Shown: positions 36,957 to 45,127 of the stretch, piece after piece
Layout of the letters: every line of letters starts with the position of its first letter
Position numbering within the stretch: the stretch's first letter is position 1
NCBI RefSeq assembly: GCF_001514145.1
Contig: NZ_KQ948656.1
Location: 310,001-374,000, forward strand
Length of the DNA: 64,000 nt
Source of the DNA: Streptomyces canus
GTDB lineage: Bacteria; Actinomycetota; Actinomycetes; Streptomycetales; Streptomycetaceae
Reading direction: 5' to 3'
The notes under the pieces: generated by a model
Told to the model about the DNA's origin: nothing
Database searches by the model: none
The model's input: only the letters and a program-made list of their open reading frames with translations
Translations under genes and position numbers: made by a program

Positions 36957-37826
36957 TCAGCTGCCCTGCACAGCCCCTTCCGTCGCCCCCGCGATGAAGC
37001 CTCGGGCGAAGATCGAGAAGACGACGAGCATCGGGACGGAGGCCATGAGCACACCTGCCATCACCATGCTGTAGTCGGTGTTGTGGGCGACGTTGAGCTG
37101 GGCGAGCGCCACCTGAAGGGTGACGTGGCCGGGCTTGGTGAGCACGACGAGCGGCCAGATGTAGTCGTTCCAGGCGTTGACGAAGGCGTAGATGGCGAGG
37201 AACGACAACCCCGGCTTGATCATGGGCAGCGTGATGTTCCAGTACTGGCGGAAGAACCCGGCGCCGTCGATGCGCGCGGCGTCGAGGAGTTCGTCGGGCA
37301 CGCCGCTCTGGATGTACTGGCGCAGCCAGAAGATGCCGAAGGCGTTGGCGAGGGAGGGCGGGACGAGTGCGCTGAGCGTGCCGACCCAGCCGATCTTGGA
37401 GACGAGGATGAACTGCGGAAGGATACCCAGCTGCAACGGCAGCATCATGAACCCCAGCAGCGCGGCGAAGAGCACCCTGCGTCCGGGGAAGTCGAACTTG
37501 GCGAAGGCGAAGGCGGCCAGGGAGTCGACGAACAGCACCAGGAGGGTGGTGACGGACGCGACGACGATGGTGTTGAGCATCGACCCGAAGAAGTCGATGG
37601 TCTTGAGCATGTGCCGGATGTTCTCCAGCAGATGGGAGCCGAAGGTCAGCTTCGGCGGGCTCTTGTAGATGTCCTGGGTGGTGTTGGTCGCCATGATGAT
37701 CGTCCACACGAACGGGAAGACCGAGATCAGGACGGCCAGGATGAGGAAGACGTGGGCGCTCAGGCCCCTGGGGCGCCGGGACCGCCTCGTGCCCACCTGA
37801 CCCGGCGTCGTACCCGCTGCTGTCAT
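36957..37826 (-). CDS. ABC sugar transporter permease (MalG type)
   Basis: A 289-residue inner-membrane permease with six membrane segments and the permease EAA-type loop DELLDAARIDGAGFFRQYW. It pairs with the MalF-type permease and the binding protein encoded upstream; no ATPase gene is nearby, so it probably uses a shared MsiK-like ATPase, as is usual in Streptomyces. Its start overlaps the upstream stop by 4 nt (ATGA), and GGGAGGA precedes the ATG. Confidence 0.92.
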   Translation of the reverse strand: MTAAGTTPGQVGTRRSRRPRGLSAHVFLILAVLISVFPFVWTIIMATNTTQDIYKSPPKLTFGSHLLENIRHMLKTIDFFGSMLNTIVVASVTTLLVLFVDSLAAFAFAKFDFPGRRVLFAALLGFMMLPLQLGILPQFILVSKIGWVGTLSALVPPSLANAFGIFWLRQYIQSGVPDELLDAARIDGAGFFRQYWNITLPMIKPGLSFLAIYAFVNAWNDYIWPLVVLTKPGHVTLQVALAQLNVAHNTDYSMVMAGVLMASVPMLVVFSIFARGFIAGATEGAVQGS

Positions 37827-38830
37827 GTCTTCCTCCCTCGTTGCACGATGCGCCAGTTGATGAGCACCAGCACGATGATCAGTACGAAGAAGGCCCACAC
37901 GATGGCCGCGCCGTAGCCGTAGTCGTTGTTGACGAAGGCCGACTGGTAGAAGTACAGCAGCGTGGTCAGGCCCGCCTGGCCGGGGCCGCCGAGGCTGGGG
38001 TTGGCGGCCTCGCTGGCGAAGAGGATCTGGGGTTCGCTGAAGCTCTGCAGGCCGTTGATGGTCGAGATGATGACGGTGAACAGAATGATGGGCCGCATGA
38101 TCGGCATGGTGATCTGGAGGAAGGTGCGGACGGGGCCGGCGCCGTCCAGCTTGGCCGCCTCGTAGATCTCCTTCGGGATGGTCTGGAGCCCGGCGAGGTA
38201 GATGATCATGTTGTAGCCGGTCCACATCCAGGTCATCAGCAGCGCGATGACCAGTTTGATCAGCCACGGGTTGCTCAGCCACGGGACGGGCGAGATGCCG
38301 ACCGTGCCCAGGATCGCGTTGACCAGGCCGAAGTTGTTGCTGAAGACCGCGCCGAAGAAGATCGCCACAGCGACGATCGAGGTGACGTTCGGCACGTAGA
38401 GGGCGATGCGGTAGAAGCCCTTGAACCGGCGCACCGAATGCAGCAGCGTCGCCAGCACCAGGGCACCGACGAGGGTGGGCACGGTGGAGAGCACCCAGAT
38501 CACCAGGGTGTTGCGGATCGACAGCCAGAAGACGGGGTCCTTCCACAGGAACCGGAACTCCTGCAGCCCCACGAAGTGCATGTCGCCGATGCCGTCCCAG
38601 CGTTGGAAGGCCAGATACAGCGAGTAGAGGACCGGGAAGAACGAGAAGGCGAGGAAGACCAGGTAGAAGGGCGAGATCGCCAGGTACTGCCGCCAGTGGG
38701 ACAGCACCCCGCGACGCCTGACCCGTACGGCGCCCGGGGGCGGGGTGCGCCGCGGGCGGAACCGGGTCGGGCCCGGCCCGCCGCGATGCCTGGGCACCGC
38801 GGCGGGTCCGGTGACCGGAGGCGAGGACAT
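37823..38830 (-). CDS. ABC sugar transporter permease (MalF type)
   Basis: A 335-residue permease with a basic N-terminal tail, six membrane segments (YLAISPFYLVFLAFSFFPVL first) and the EAA loop KEIYEAAKLDGAGPVRTFL. It forms a heterodimer with the MalG-type partner. The start is 1 nt after the stop of the binding-protein gene, and the stop overlaps the next permease start, so expression is tightly coupled. Confidence 0.92.
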   Translation of the reverse strand: MSSPPVTGPAAVPRHRGGPGPTRFRPRRTPPPGAVRVRRRGVLSHWRQYLAISPFYLVFLAFSFFPVLYSLYLAFQRWDGIGDMHFVGLQEFRFLWKDPVFWLSIRNTLVIWVLSTVPTLVGALVLATLLHSVRRFKGFYRIALYVPNVTSIVAVAIFFGAVFSNNFGLVNAILGTVGISPVPWLSNPWLIKLVIALLMTWMWTGYNMIIYLAGLQTIPKEIYEAAKLDGAGPVRTFLQITMPIMRPIILFTVIISTINGLQSFSEPQILFASEAANPSLGGPGQAGLTTLLYFYQSAFVNNDYGYGAAIVWAFFVLIIVLVLINWRIVQRGRKT

Positions 38831-38831
38831 G

Positions 38832-40112
38832 TCAGCTCACTCCCTGCCGCTGGCCGATCTGCTTGGCCTGGCTGACCGCGTCCTTCCAGGCGTCGTCGGG
38901 CTTCTTGCCCTTGGCCTCGATGTTGGTCAACTCGGTCAGGTAGGGGGCCATGACGGCGGCGTCGGCGGGCGCCTCGTAGCTGGCCGGGATGGCCTCGGCG
39001 GCCGGGCCGAAGACCTCGATGATCTTCTGCCCGCCGAAGAAGGCGTCCGGGCCCGTCATGGCCGGCATCGCGTAAGCGGCCGGACAGGCCGGGAAGATGG
39101 CGGCGTCGGTGAAGCCTCGGGCGTCGTTGGCCGGGTTGAGGATCCAGCTGATGATCTTGAATGCCTCTTCGGGGTTGCGGCACTGCTTGGGCAGGGCCAG
39201 GTAGGAGCCGCCCTGGTTGGCCGGACCTCCGGGGTTCGGGCTGACATGCCATTTGCCCTTGGTGTTGGGGGCGGCCTGCTCGATGTCCAACGCGTGCCAG
39301 GCCGCGCCGAGTTCGGTGGTGAGGGTGCCCTTGCTGAGGGCGGCGTTGTGGGTGTTGTCGTTGATCTTTCCGTCGAGGCCGAGCTGGTAGGGGCGGACGG
39401 AGAGATCCCAGGCGGCGCGTATGTGGTCCTGGTCGCCGATGAAGTGGTTGTTCTCGTCGATGAACCGCTTGGTGCCCTGACCGACCGCGATGTTGAACAC
39501 CGAGCCGAGGTTGTTGATCAGGTAGGTGCCGGGCAACGCCTTCTTCAGTTCGGCGCCGAGCGCGTAGTAGTCGTCCCAGGTCTTGGTCTCGGCCGCGACC
39601 TTGGCGGGGTCGGAGGGCAGCCCGGCCTTGTCGAACAGGTCCGCGCGGTAGTAGAGCGCGGTGGGCCCGATGTCGATCGGGAAACCGATCTGCTTGCCGT
39701 CGGTGGTCTGGGCGAGCTTGGTCTTCCAGTCCAGGTACTGGGAGGAGAGCTTCTTGAAGCCCAGGTCGTTCAGGTCCAGGAAGCGGCTGCCGTTGGGCAG
39801 GAAGGAGGCGATGTCCTCCCCCTTGATGCCGGTGATGTCGGGCACGGCCGCGCCCGCAGCGAGGGTGGTGGTGAGCTTCTGCTTGAAGTCGCCGCCGATG
39901 GAGTTGGTGGTCAGCTTGACCTGGCCGCTGAAGTGCGTCTTGGCTTCGGCGACCACCTTGTCGCTGAGCGCGCCTCCCCAGTACCAAAGGGTCAGGTCCT
40001 TGTCGTCCTTGCTGCCGCTCGATCCTGAACTGCCGCCGCACGCTGCGGTGGCGCCGGCCGCGGCGGCCGTCAGGGCGGCGGCCTGAAGGAATCGTCTGCG
40101 GGAAAGATCCAC
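38832..40112 (-). CDS. extracellular sugar-binding lipoprotein
   Basis: This 426-residue solute-binding protein (family 1 sugar type) has a twin-arginine-like start (SRRRFLQAAALTAAAAG) and a lipobox ending TAAC, so it should be a Tat-exported lipoprotein. Ser/Gly-rich residues follow the Cys. It captures the substrate for the two permeases. GTG at 40112 has AGGAGA upstream. The gene is divergent from deoR/GH4, and a long inverted repeat lies in the shared control region. Confidence 0.92.
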   Translation of the reverse strand: MDLSRRRFLQAAALTAAAAGATAACGGSSGSSGSKDDKDLTLWYWGGALSDKVVAEAKTHFSGQVKLTTNSIGGDFKQKLTTTLAAGAAVPDITGIKGEDIASFLPNGSRFLDLNDLGFKKLSSQYLDWKTKLAQTTDGKQIGFPIDIGPTALYYRADLFDKAGLPSDPAKVAAETKTWDDYYALGAELKKALPGTYLINNLGSVFNIAVGQGTKRFIDENNHFIGDQDHIRAAWDLSVRPYQLGLDGKINDNTHNAALSKGTLTTELGAAWHALDIEQAAPNTKGKWHVSPNPGGPANQGGSYLALPKQCRNPEEAFKIISWILNPANDARGFTDAAIFPACPAAYAMPAMTGPDAFFGGQKIIEVFGPAAEAIPASYEAPADAAVMAPYLTELTNIEAKGKKPDDAWKDAVSQAKQIGQRQGVS

Positions 40113-40212
40113 GATCTTCTCCTAGTTCTGGGCGGGGTCTGCGCATCGGCCATAACCGGTATGTCCGACAGGACCTGTGAGTCGTGAGCCGTGGAGGGGT
40201 GTGACGGGAGGG

Positions 40213-40261
40213 CCGGGTGGCTGAAGAGCATCGGCGTGGTGGGAACCCTTCAGCCACCCGG
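40213..40261. promoter_or_regulatory. 14-bp inverted repeat in the sugar-locus control region
   Basis: Perfect 14-bp arms (CCGGGTGGCTGAAG at 40213-40226 and its complement at 40248-40261) flank a 21-nt loop. The repeat lies between the divergent binding-protein and deoR genes. It could be a terminator or attenuator for either leader, or a two-site operator; no T-run follows on the plus strand. Confidence 0.5.
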
Positions 40262-40387
40262 GGCGTGTGAGCTGGTCCTCTCAGACGGTGCCGACGCGTC
40301 CATGGCGGCGGGATACGCCGTTCATCCGCTTCGGCCGACCGGAGTGGGGTCCGGACCTCGCTTGAATTACGCAAGAGAGTGCACCCG

Positions 40388-40442
40388 ATGCGCGACTTTG
40401 ACAAGGGTCAAGCGAGTATCGAGACATTCATGCGTGACTTTG
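40388..40442. promoter_or_regulatory. direct repeats upstream of the DeoR-family gene
   Basis: ATGCGCGACTTTG (40388-40400) recurs as ATGCGTGACTTTG (40430-40442), 42 bp or four helical turns apart. CTTG/CAAG half-elements are nearby, as in CTTGAATTACGCAAG. These are the best candidates for DeoR binding sites controlling both divergent transcripts. Confidence 0.5.
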
Positions 40443-40466
40443 CTTGAGTTTGAAGAGTTCGCGAGT

Positions 40467-41231
40467 ATGGTCAGCGGCATGCTCGCTGACCGAAGACACC
40501 AGCTGATCCTTCGCGCCCTGCGCGCGGACGGCCCCCTCTCGGTGGTCGCCCTGGCCGAGAAGGTCGGGGCGAGTCAGGCCACGATCCGTCGGGACCTCGT
40601 ACAACTGGAGGACGAGGGACTGCTCAAACGGGTCTACGGCGGTGCCGCCCCCGTGATGGGCGAGGACGACCCGTTCGCCGACGTCGCCGGCGTCCGTGTG
40701 GAGGCGAAGGACGCGCTGGCCGTCTGGTGCGCGGACCTCGTCAGGGACGGCGAGACCGTGCTGCTCGACATCGGCACCACGGCCCATCGGGTGGCCCGCC
40801 ATCTGCACGGCCGGTCGCTGACCGTGATCACCAGCAACCTCGCCGTCTACGAGGAGCTCCAGGACGACAAGGACGTCCAGTTGATCCTGCTGGGCGGCGT
40901 GGTCCGCCGTGACTACCGCTCGCTGGTCGGCTTCCTCACCGAGGACAACCTGCGGCAGGTCCACGCCGACCGGTTGTTCCTCGGCACCAGCGGGGTCCGC
41001 CCCGACGGTCAGGTGCTGGACACCACCGCCGTCGAGGTACCCGTCAAGCGGGCGATGATCGCCGCCAGCGCCCAGGTGGTCCTGCTGGCGGACGCGGCCA
41101 AGTTCCCCGGCACCGGAATGGCCCGGGTGTGCGGTCCTGAGGAACTCGACGTCGTGGTGACCAACGCCCCGGTGGACGAGAAGACCGGTAGCCGTCTGCG
41201 TGAGGCGGGAGTCGAGGTGGTCGAGGTATGA
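40467..41231 (+). CDS. DeoR-family sugar regulator
   Basis: A 254-residue DeoR/GlpR-type repressor. The N-terminal helix-turn-helix reads RRHQLILRALRADGPLSVVALAEKVGASQATIRRDLVQLEDEGLLKRVYGGA, and the C-terminal sensor domain (DIGTTAHRVARHL; ADRLFLGTSGV; KRAMIAASAQVVLLADAAKF) has the sugar-phosphate-isomerase-like fold that senses phosphorylated sugars. ATG 40467 is used; ATG 40479 is an alternative. The stop overlaps the GH4 gene start. Confidence 0.92.
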   Translation: MVSGMLADRRHQLILRALRADGPLSVVALAEKVGASQATIRRDLVQLEDEGLLKRVYGGAAPVMGEDDPFADVAGVRVEAKDALAVWCADLVRDGETVLLDIGTTAHRVARHLHGRSLTVITSNLAVYEELQDDKDVQLILLGGVVRRDYRSLVGFLTEDNLRQVHADRLFLGTSGVRPDGQVLDTTAVEVPVKRAMIAASAQVVLLADAAKFPGTGMARVCGPEELDVVVTNAPVDEKTGSRLREAGVEVVEV

Positions 41232-42589
41232 GACTGACGATCCTGGGGGGCGGCGGCTTCCGCGTCCCGCTGGTCTACCGGGCACTGCTCGGCGACCGCG
41301 GCGAGGGACGGGTCACCGAGGTGACCCTGTACGACCTGGACGCCTCCCGGCTGACGACCATCGGCAAAGTCCTGGCCGACCAGGCGGTCGGGCACCCGGA
41401 CGCCCCCGGAGTCACGCTGACCACCGACCTGGACGAGGCGGTCACGGGGGCCGATTTCGTGTTCTCGGCGATCCGGGTCGGCGGGCTCGCCGGCCGCGCG
41501 GCGGACGAGCGGATCGCCCTGGAGGAAGGGGTGCTGGGCCAGGAGACCGTCGGCGCGGGCGGCATCTCCTACGGGCTGCGCACCATCCCGGTCGCGCTTG
41601 AGATCGCCCGTCGTATCGCCGCCCTGGCGCCAGATGCCTGGGTCATCAACTTCACCAACCCCGCGGGCATGGTCACCGAGGCCATGACCGCTCTCCTCGG
41701 CGACCGCGTGATCGGGATCTGCGACTCCCCGGTGGGTCTCGGCCGCCGGGTGGCCGGGGCGCTCGGCGTCGACCCGGCGCGCACCAGCCTGGACTACGTG
41801 GGTCTGAACCACCTGGGCTGGCTGTGCGGCCTGTACGCCGACGGCCGGGACCTGCTGCCGTCCCTGTTCGAGAACGAGGCGGCCCTGACCTCCTTCGAGG
41901 AGGGCAAGCTCTTCGGCGCCGACCTGCTGCGCACGCTGGGCGCGCTGCCCAACGAGTACCTGCACTACTACTACTTCCACCGCGAGTCGGTCGGCACCGC
42001 GCGGGCCGCCGAGCACACCCGCGGCGCCTTCCTCCACACGCAGCAGCAGCGCTTCTACGACTCGCTGGACACCCCGGGCGGCGGCCCGACCGCGCCCCGG
42101 GCCGCCTGGAACGCCTGGGACGCCACCCGGCTGGAGCGCGAGACCACCTACATGGCGGAGAACCGCGACGCCGTCGGCATGGGCGAACGGGACTCCTGCG
42201 ACCTGGAATCCGGCGGGTACGAGCAGGTGGCCCTCGCCCTCATGCGCGCCATCGCCCGGGACGAGCGCACCACGCTCATCCTCAACGTCCGGGGCCGCGG
42301 CCGGATCCCCGCCCTGGACGACGACGCCGTCATCGAGGTCCCCTGCCACGTGGACGCCAACGGCGCACGCCCCATCGCCGGCGCTCCGTTGCCCGACCAC
42401 GGCCAGGGTCTGGTGTGCGCCGTCAAGGCGGTCGAACGCGCGGTGATCCACGCCGCCACGACCGCGGAGCGGGCCCACGCGGTCAAGGCGCTGACCATCC
42501 ACCCGCTGATCGACTCGTACACCGTCGCCAAACGCCTGCTGGACGCGTACCAGCGGCACTTTCCCGAGCTCGCGTACCTGGGGCGCTAG
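41228..42589 (+). CDS. glycoside hydrolase family 4 (6-phospho-beta-glucosidase-like)
   Basis: This 453-residue enzyme is a GH4 glycosidase, which uses NAD and a divalent metal for redox-assisted cleavage of, usually, 6-phosphoglycosides. The dinucleotide loop is MRLTILGGGGFRVP, followed by VINFTNPAGMVTEAM and GLNHLGW. The metal-site Cys lies in GICDSPVG; the CDSP tetrapeptide differs from the CNVP and CDMP signatures I recall for 6-phospho-beta- and alpha-glucosidases, so anomeric specificity is open. Its start overlaps the deoR stop (ATGA), and it probably processes the sugar imported by the divergent ABC system. Confidence 0.87.
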   Translation: MRLTILGGGGFRVPLVYRALLGDRGEGRVTEVTLYDLDASRLTTIGKVLADQAVGHPDAPGVTLTTDLDEAVTGADFVFSAIRVGGLAGRAADERIALEEGVLGQETVGAGGISYGLRTIPVALEIARRIAALAPDAWVINFTNPAGMVTEAMTALLGDRVIGICDSPVGLGRRVAGALGVDPARTSLDYVGLNHLGWLCGLYADGRDLLPSLFENEAALTSFEEGKLFGADLLRTLGALPNEYLHYYYFHRESVGTARAAEHTRGAFLHTQQQRFYDSLDTPGGGPTAPRAAWNAWDATRLERETTYMAENRDAVGMGERDSCDLESGGYEQVALALMRAIARDERTTLILNVRGRGRIPALDDDAVIEVPCHVDANGARPIAGAPLPDHGQGLVCAVKAVERAVIHAATTAERAHAVKALTIHPLIDSYTVAKRLLDAYQRHFPELAYLGR

Positions 42590-43200
42590 TCAGCCGACGG
42601 GAGCGGCGATGATGTGCGCGCATTCCCCGGCCCAGGCTGCTCGAAGGTCCTGAGCGGCGGCACCGGACGCGGGCCGGTGCCCGGGACCCAACCCGCGTCC
42701 AGCTTGCGCAGGCCCACGCCGTCCGGCGCCCAGATGTGGCAGCTGTTCAGGACACCGGCCGTGGAGCGCGGGCCCTGGGACTGCTCGCCGGCGTACCGCA
42801 GGCCCGCGTTCGCCGAGATGGCCGCCTGCACCACCGCGGGGCCCAGCACACGGGCCAGCTCGTGGAGGTGCGAGCAGCCGGACACTCCACGGAACCGCTC
42901 CTGGATGGCCCGGTTGTACCCGGCGGCGACACTGAGCCCGGTCAGGCCGTCGAACACCGGGGTGATCAACGGACACTCGGCGTGCGGGAAGGTCCGCATG
43001 TCCGCGTCGGCGTGCACGATGACCATGTCGGCCAGACGTACGCGCACGGCGAGCACCATCCGGTGGACGACGTCGGCCGACGGCTCCGCCCAGGGGCGCA
43101 CGTCGCTCAGTTCCGCCTCGACCGAGATCTCGTCGCCGCCCTCCGCGTACGCGGTGACGGTGATCGTGCGGCGGTGCAGCGGGAGTTCGGAGCGTGTCAT
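42586..43200 (-). CDS. DUF2889 family protein
   Basis: The 204-residue protein matches DUF2889 as I know it: PLHRRTITVTAYAEGG at the start, DVVHRMVLAVRVRL with TFPHAECPLITPVFDGLTG, and FRGVSGCSHLHELARVLGPA near residue 120, with the conserved Cys/His. The function is unknown, but the family often accompanies aromatic or acyl-CoA catabolic genes. Its start overlaps the stop of the enoyl-CoA hydratase gene (ATGA). The 3' ends of this gene and the GH4 gene overlap convergently by 4 nt. Confidence 0.75.
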   Translation of the reverse strand: MTRSELPLHRRTITVTAYAEGGDEISVEAELSDVRPWAEPSADVVHRMVLAVRVRLADMVIVHADADMRTFPHAECPLITPVFDGLTGLSVAAGYNRAIQERFRGVSGCSHLHELARVLGPAVVQAAISANAGLRYAGEQSQGPRSTAGVLNSCHIWAPDGVGLRKLDAGWVPGTGPRPVPPLRTFEQPGPGNARTSSPLPSAD

Positions 43201-44036
43201 GACGACGCCTCCTGCGGGAGCGCCGGTGCCACGGCCGGGGTCTCCCCCAGCCCCGCGAACTCCGGGGGCCTGCGCTCGATGAAGCTGCGCACGCCCTCGC
43301 GGTAGTCCGGGGCGCGTTTCGCCGTGGCCAGCAGGGCGGCCGCGTGGTCGCGGCTCTCGGTGAAGGTCCTCGCCTGGTCGTCGGCGAGCTGCCGCTTGAT
43401 GAGGGACATCGCGTACGGGCTGGCCGAGCGGGCCAGTTCGGTCGCGTACGCGAGGGCCGCCGGGAGCAGCTCCGCCGGCTCGACCAGGCGGTTGACCAGC
43501 CCCATGGCCAGGGCCTCCGTCCCGGTGATCCGGCGCGAGGACAGCAGCAGGTCGGCGGCGTTGCCGTGGCCGATCAGCCGCGGCAGGATCCAGGACACGC
43601 CGTCCTCGGCCACCAGCCCGCGGGCGCTGAAGGCGGCGGCGAACTTGGCGTGCGGTACGGCGAACCGGACGTCGCACATGAGTGCCTGGTTGAACCCGAT
43701 GCCGGCGCAGGCGCCGTTGACGGCCGCCACCACGGGCTTCGGGAAGGACATGGGCCGGGTGCGCGGGGGCAGCTGGTCCGTCGGCCAGGGGCGGGCGCCC
43801 GACGAGGCGGCGTCCAGGACGCTCATGTCCATTCCCGGGCAGAAGCTGCGCCCGGCGCCGGTGAGCACGACGGCCCGCACCTGCGGATCGTGCTCCGCCC
43901 GGTCGAACAGTTCGTTGTAGAGCAGCTCCATCTCGAGCGTCCAGGCATTGTGCCGCTCGGGCCGGTTCAGGGTCAGCAGCATGACCCCGTCGTCGCTGAG
44001 ATCGGTGAGGATCTCCGGGGCCGGGTTCTCGGTCAT
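43197..44036 (-). CDS. enoyl-CoA hydratase/isomerase
   Basis: A 279-residue crotonase-fold protein: LTLNRPERHNAWTLEM, the oxyanion-hole segment GAGRSFCPGMDMSVLD, and AVNGACAGIGFNQALMCDVRFA. It may hydrate or isomerise an unsaturated acyl-CoA. A catalytic Glu (VAEDGVSWILPRLIG) is present. The ATG at 44036 has GGGAGT upstream. A 17-bp palindrome 45 nt upstream separates it from the divergent GntR gene. Confidence 0.9.
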   Translation of the reverse strand: MTENPAPEILTDLSDDGVMLLTLNRPERHNAWTLEMELLYNELFDRAEHDPQVRAVVLTGAGRSFCPGMDMSVLDAASSGARPWPTDQLPPRTRPMSFPKPVVAAVNGACAGIGFNQALMCDVRFAVPHAKFAAAFSARGLVAEDGVSWILPRLIGHGNAADLLLSSRRITGTEALAMGLVNRLVEPAELLPAALAYATELARSASPYAMSLIKRQLADDQARTFTESRDHAAALLATAKRAPDYREGVRSFIERRPPEFAGLGETPAVAPALPQEASS

Positions 44037-44080
44037 CGAGGTCACTCCCGCGGTATCCGTCGGCTGGACCGGCTTTATAG

Positions 44081-44097
44081 ATAGATGAATCATCTAT
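44081..44097. promoter_or_regulatory. 17-bp perfect palindrome, probable GntR operator
   Basis: ATAGATGAATCATCTAT is a perfect palindrome around a central A, in the divergent promoter between the enoyl-CoA hydratase and gntR genes. This is the expected position for an autoregulating FCD-type repressor. Confidence 0.7.
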
Positions 44098-44181
44098 ATA
44101 CCAAACGACCGCCAGGGCACCAGATCAGGTCGCGCAAGGAGAAGATCACCGATGGCTTGACCTGGTACCCTCGATGCACTA

Positions 44182-44194
44182 AGACGATTCATTT
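44182..44194. promoter_or_regulatory. second GntR operator-like site
   Basis: AGACGATTCATTT, read on the other strand as AAATGAATCGTCT, agrees with the core AGATGAATCATCT of the 17-bp palindrome at 11 of 13 positions. It lies just before the gntR start codon and would allow autorepression. Confidence 0.55.
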
Positions 44195-44213
44195 AGCTAT
44201 ACGAGGAGCCACC

Positions 44214-45017
44214 GTGGCCGAGGCAGCCCGCACCGCAGAAACGGCGACCGTGCCCGTCCCCGCCCGCAGCCGGGTCGGACGTCAGGTGCGGGTGCCGAAG
44301 ACCGCCGAGCTGGTCGCCGCACATCTGCGTCGCCAGATCGTACGGGGCGAGCTGAAGCCCGGTGACGCGCTGCCCCCGGAGTCGGGCCTGATGGAGCAGT
44401 TCGGCATCTCGCGGCCCACACTGCGCGAGGCGTTCCGGGTGCTGGAGTCGGAGTCCCTGATCACGGTGCGCCGCGGAGCCCACGGCGGTGCCCGGGTGAG
44501 CGCGCCCGACGCCGATGTCGCCGCCCGCTTCGCCGGACTGATCCTCGAGTACCGCGGTGCCACCCTGGGCGACATCTACCGCGCGGCAGCCCTCATCGAG
44601 CCGCCCTGCGCCGGCCAGCTCGCCACCAAGCACACGGCGGACGACATCAAGCGGCTGCGCGACGCGGTGGCGGCCGAGAAGGCCGTCCTCGACGACCCGC
44701 TCGCCCTGGTCGACGCGCAGGACGCCTTCCACGCCCTGCTGATCGAGCTCACCGGCAACCAGACCCTGATCCTGCTGTGCGGCATGCTGCGCAACATCAT
44801 CGACCGGGCCAACGCCTCGTACACCGCGGGCGCGGCCGATGCCGAGGCACAGAAGACGCAGGCCCTCAAGGGGCACCGGGCGCATGTGCGGATGGTCGGC
44901 CTGATCGAGTCCGGCAAGGCGGACGAGGCCGAGAAGCTGTGGCAGCGGCACATCTCCAGCGCGGACGACGTCGTGAACGCCGCAGGACCCAAGACGGTGC
45001 TCGAACTCCTCGACTGA
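44214..45017 (+). CDS. GntR/FCD-family transcriptional regulator
   Basis: The 267-residue regulator has a winged helix-turn-helix (TAELVAAHLRRQIVRGELKPGDALPPESGLMEQFGISRPTLREAFRVLES region) followed by an FCD ligand-binding domain, as in FadR, with AQDAFHALLIELTGNQTLILLCGML and a late HRAHVRMVGLIESGKADEAEKL. It probably represses the enoyl-CoA hydratase operon, itself and perhaps the amidohydrolase gene. GTG at 44214 follows GAGGAG; the frame from 44085 crosses the operator region and is not used. Confidence 0.9.
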   Translation: MAEAARTAETATVPVPARSRVGRQVRVPKTAELVAAHLRRQIVRGELKPGDALPPESGLMEQFGISRPTLREAFRVLESESLITVRRGAHGGARVSAPDADVAARFAGLILEYRGATLGDIYRAAALIEPPCAGQLATKHTADDIKRLRDAVAAEKAVLDDPLALVDAQDAFHALLIELTGNQTLILLCGMLRNIIDRANASYTAGAADAEAQKTQALKGHRAHVRMVGLIESGKADEAEKLWQRHISSADDVVNAAGPKTVLELLD

Positions 45018-45064
45018 CCGGCCCGACCTCGCGGCGGACCCGCCTCCACTCCCCCCTTGCGCTC

Positions 45065-45090
45065 TCTAATCAGTTAGATAATTATAGAAG
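45065..45090. promoter_or_regulatory. AT-rich dyads upstream of the amidohydrolase gene
   Basis: TCTAATCAGTTAGA (arms TCTAA/TTAGA) is directly followed by ATAATTAT. The TTAGAT element resembles half of the GntR palindrome. It is probably the amidohydrolase promoter/operator. Confidence 0.4.
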
Positions 45091-45127
45091 GCGTACTGAA
45101 TAGTTCCTGGGGCCCGGAGGCGACGCC

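Noticed and set aside
40213..40261. Inverted repeat read as a simple terminator
   Set aside because: It lies upstream of both divergent genes rather than after a gene and lacks a T-run on the plus strand; kept as regulatory of unknown type.
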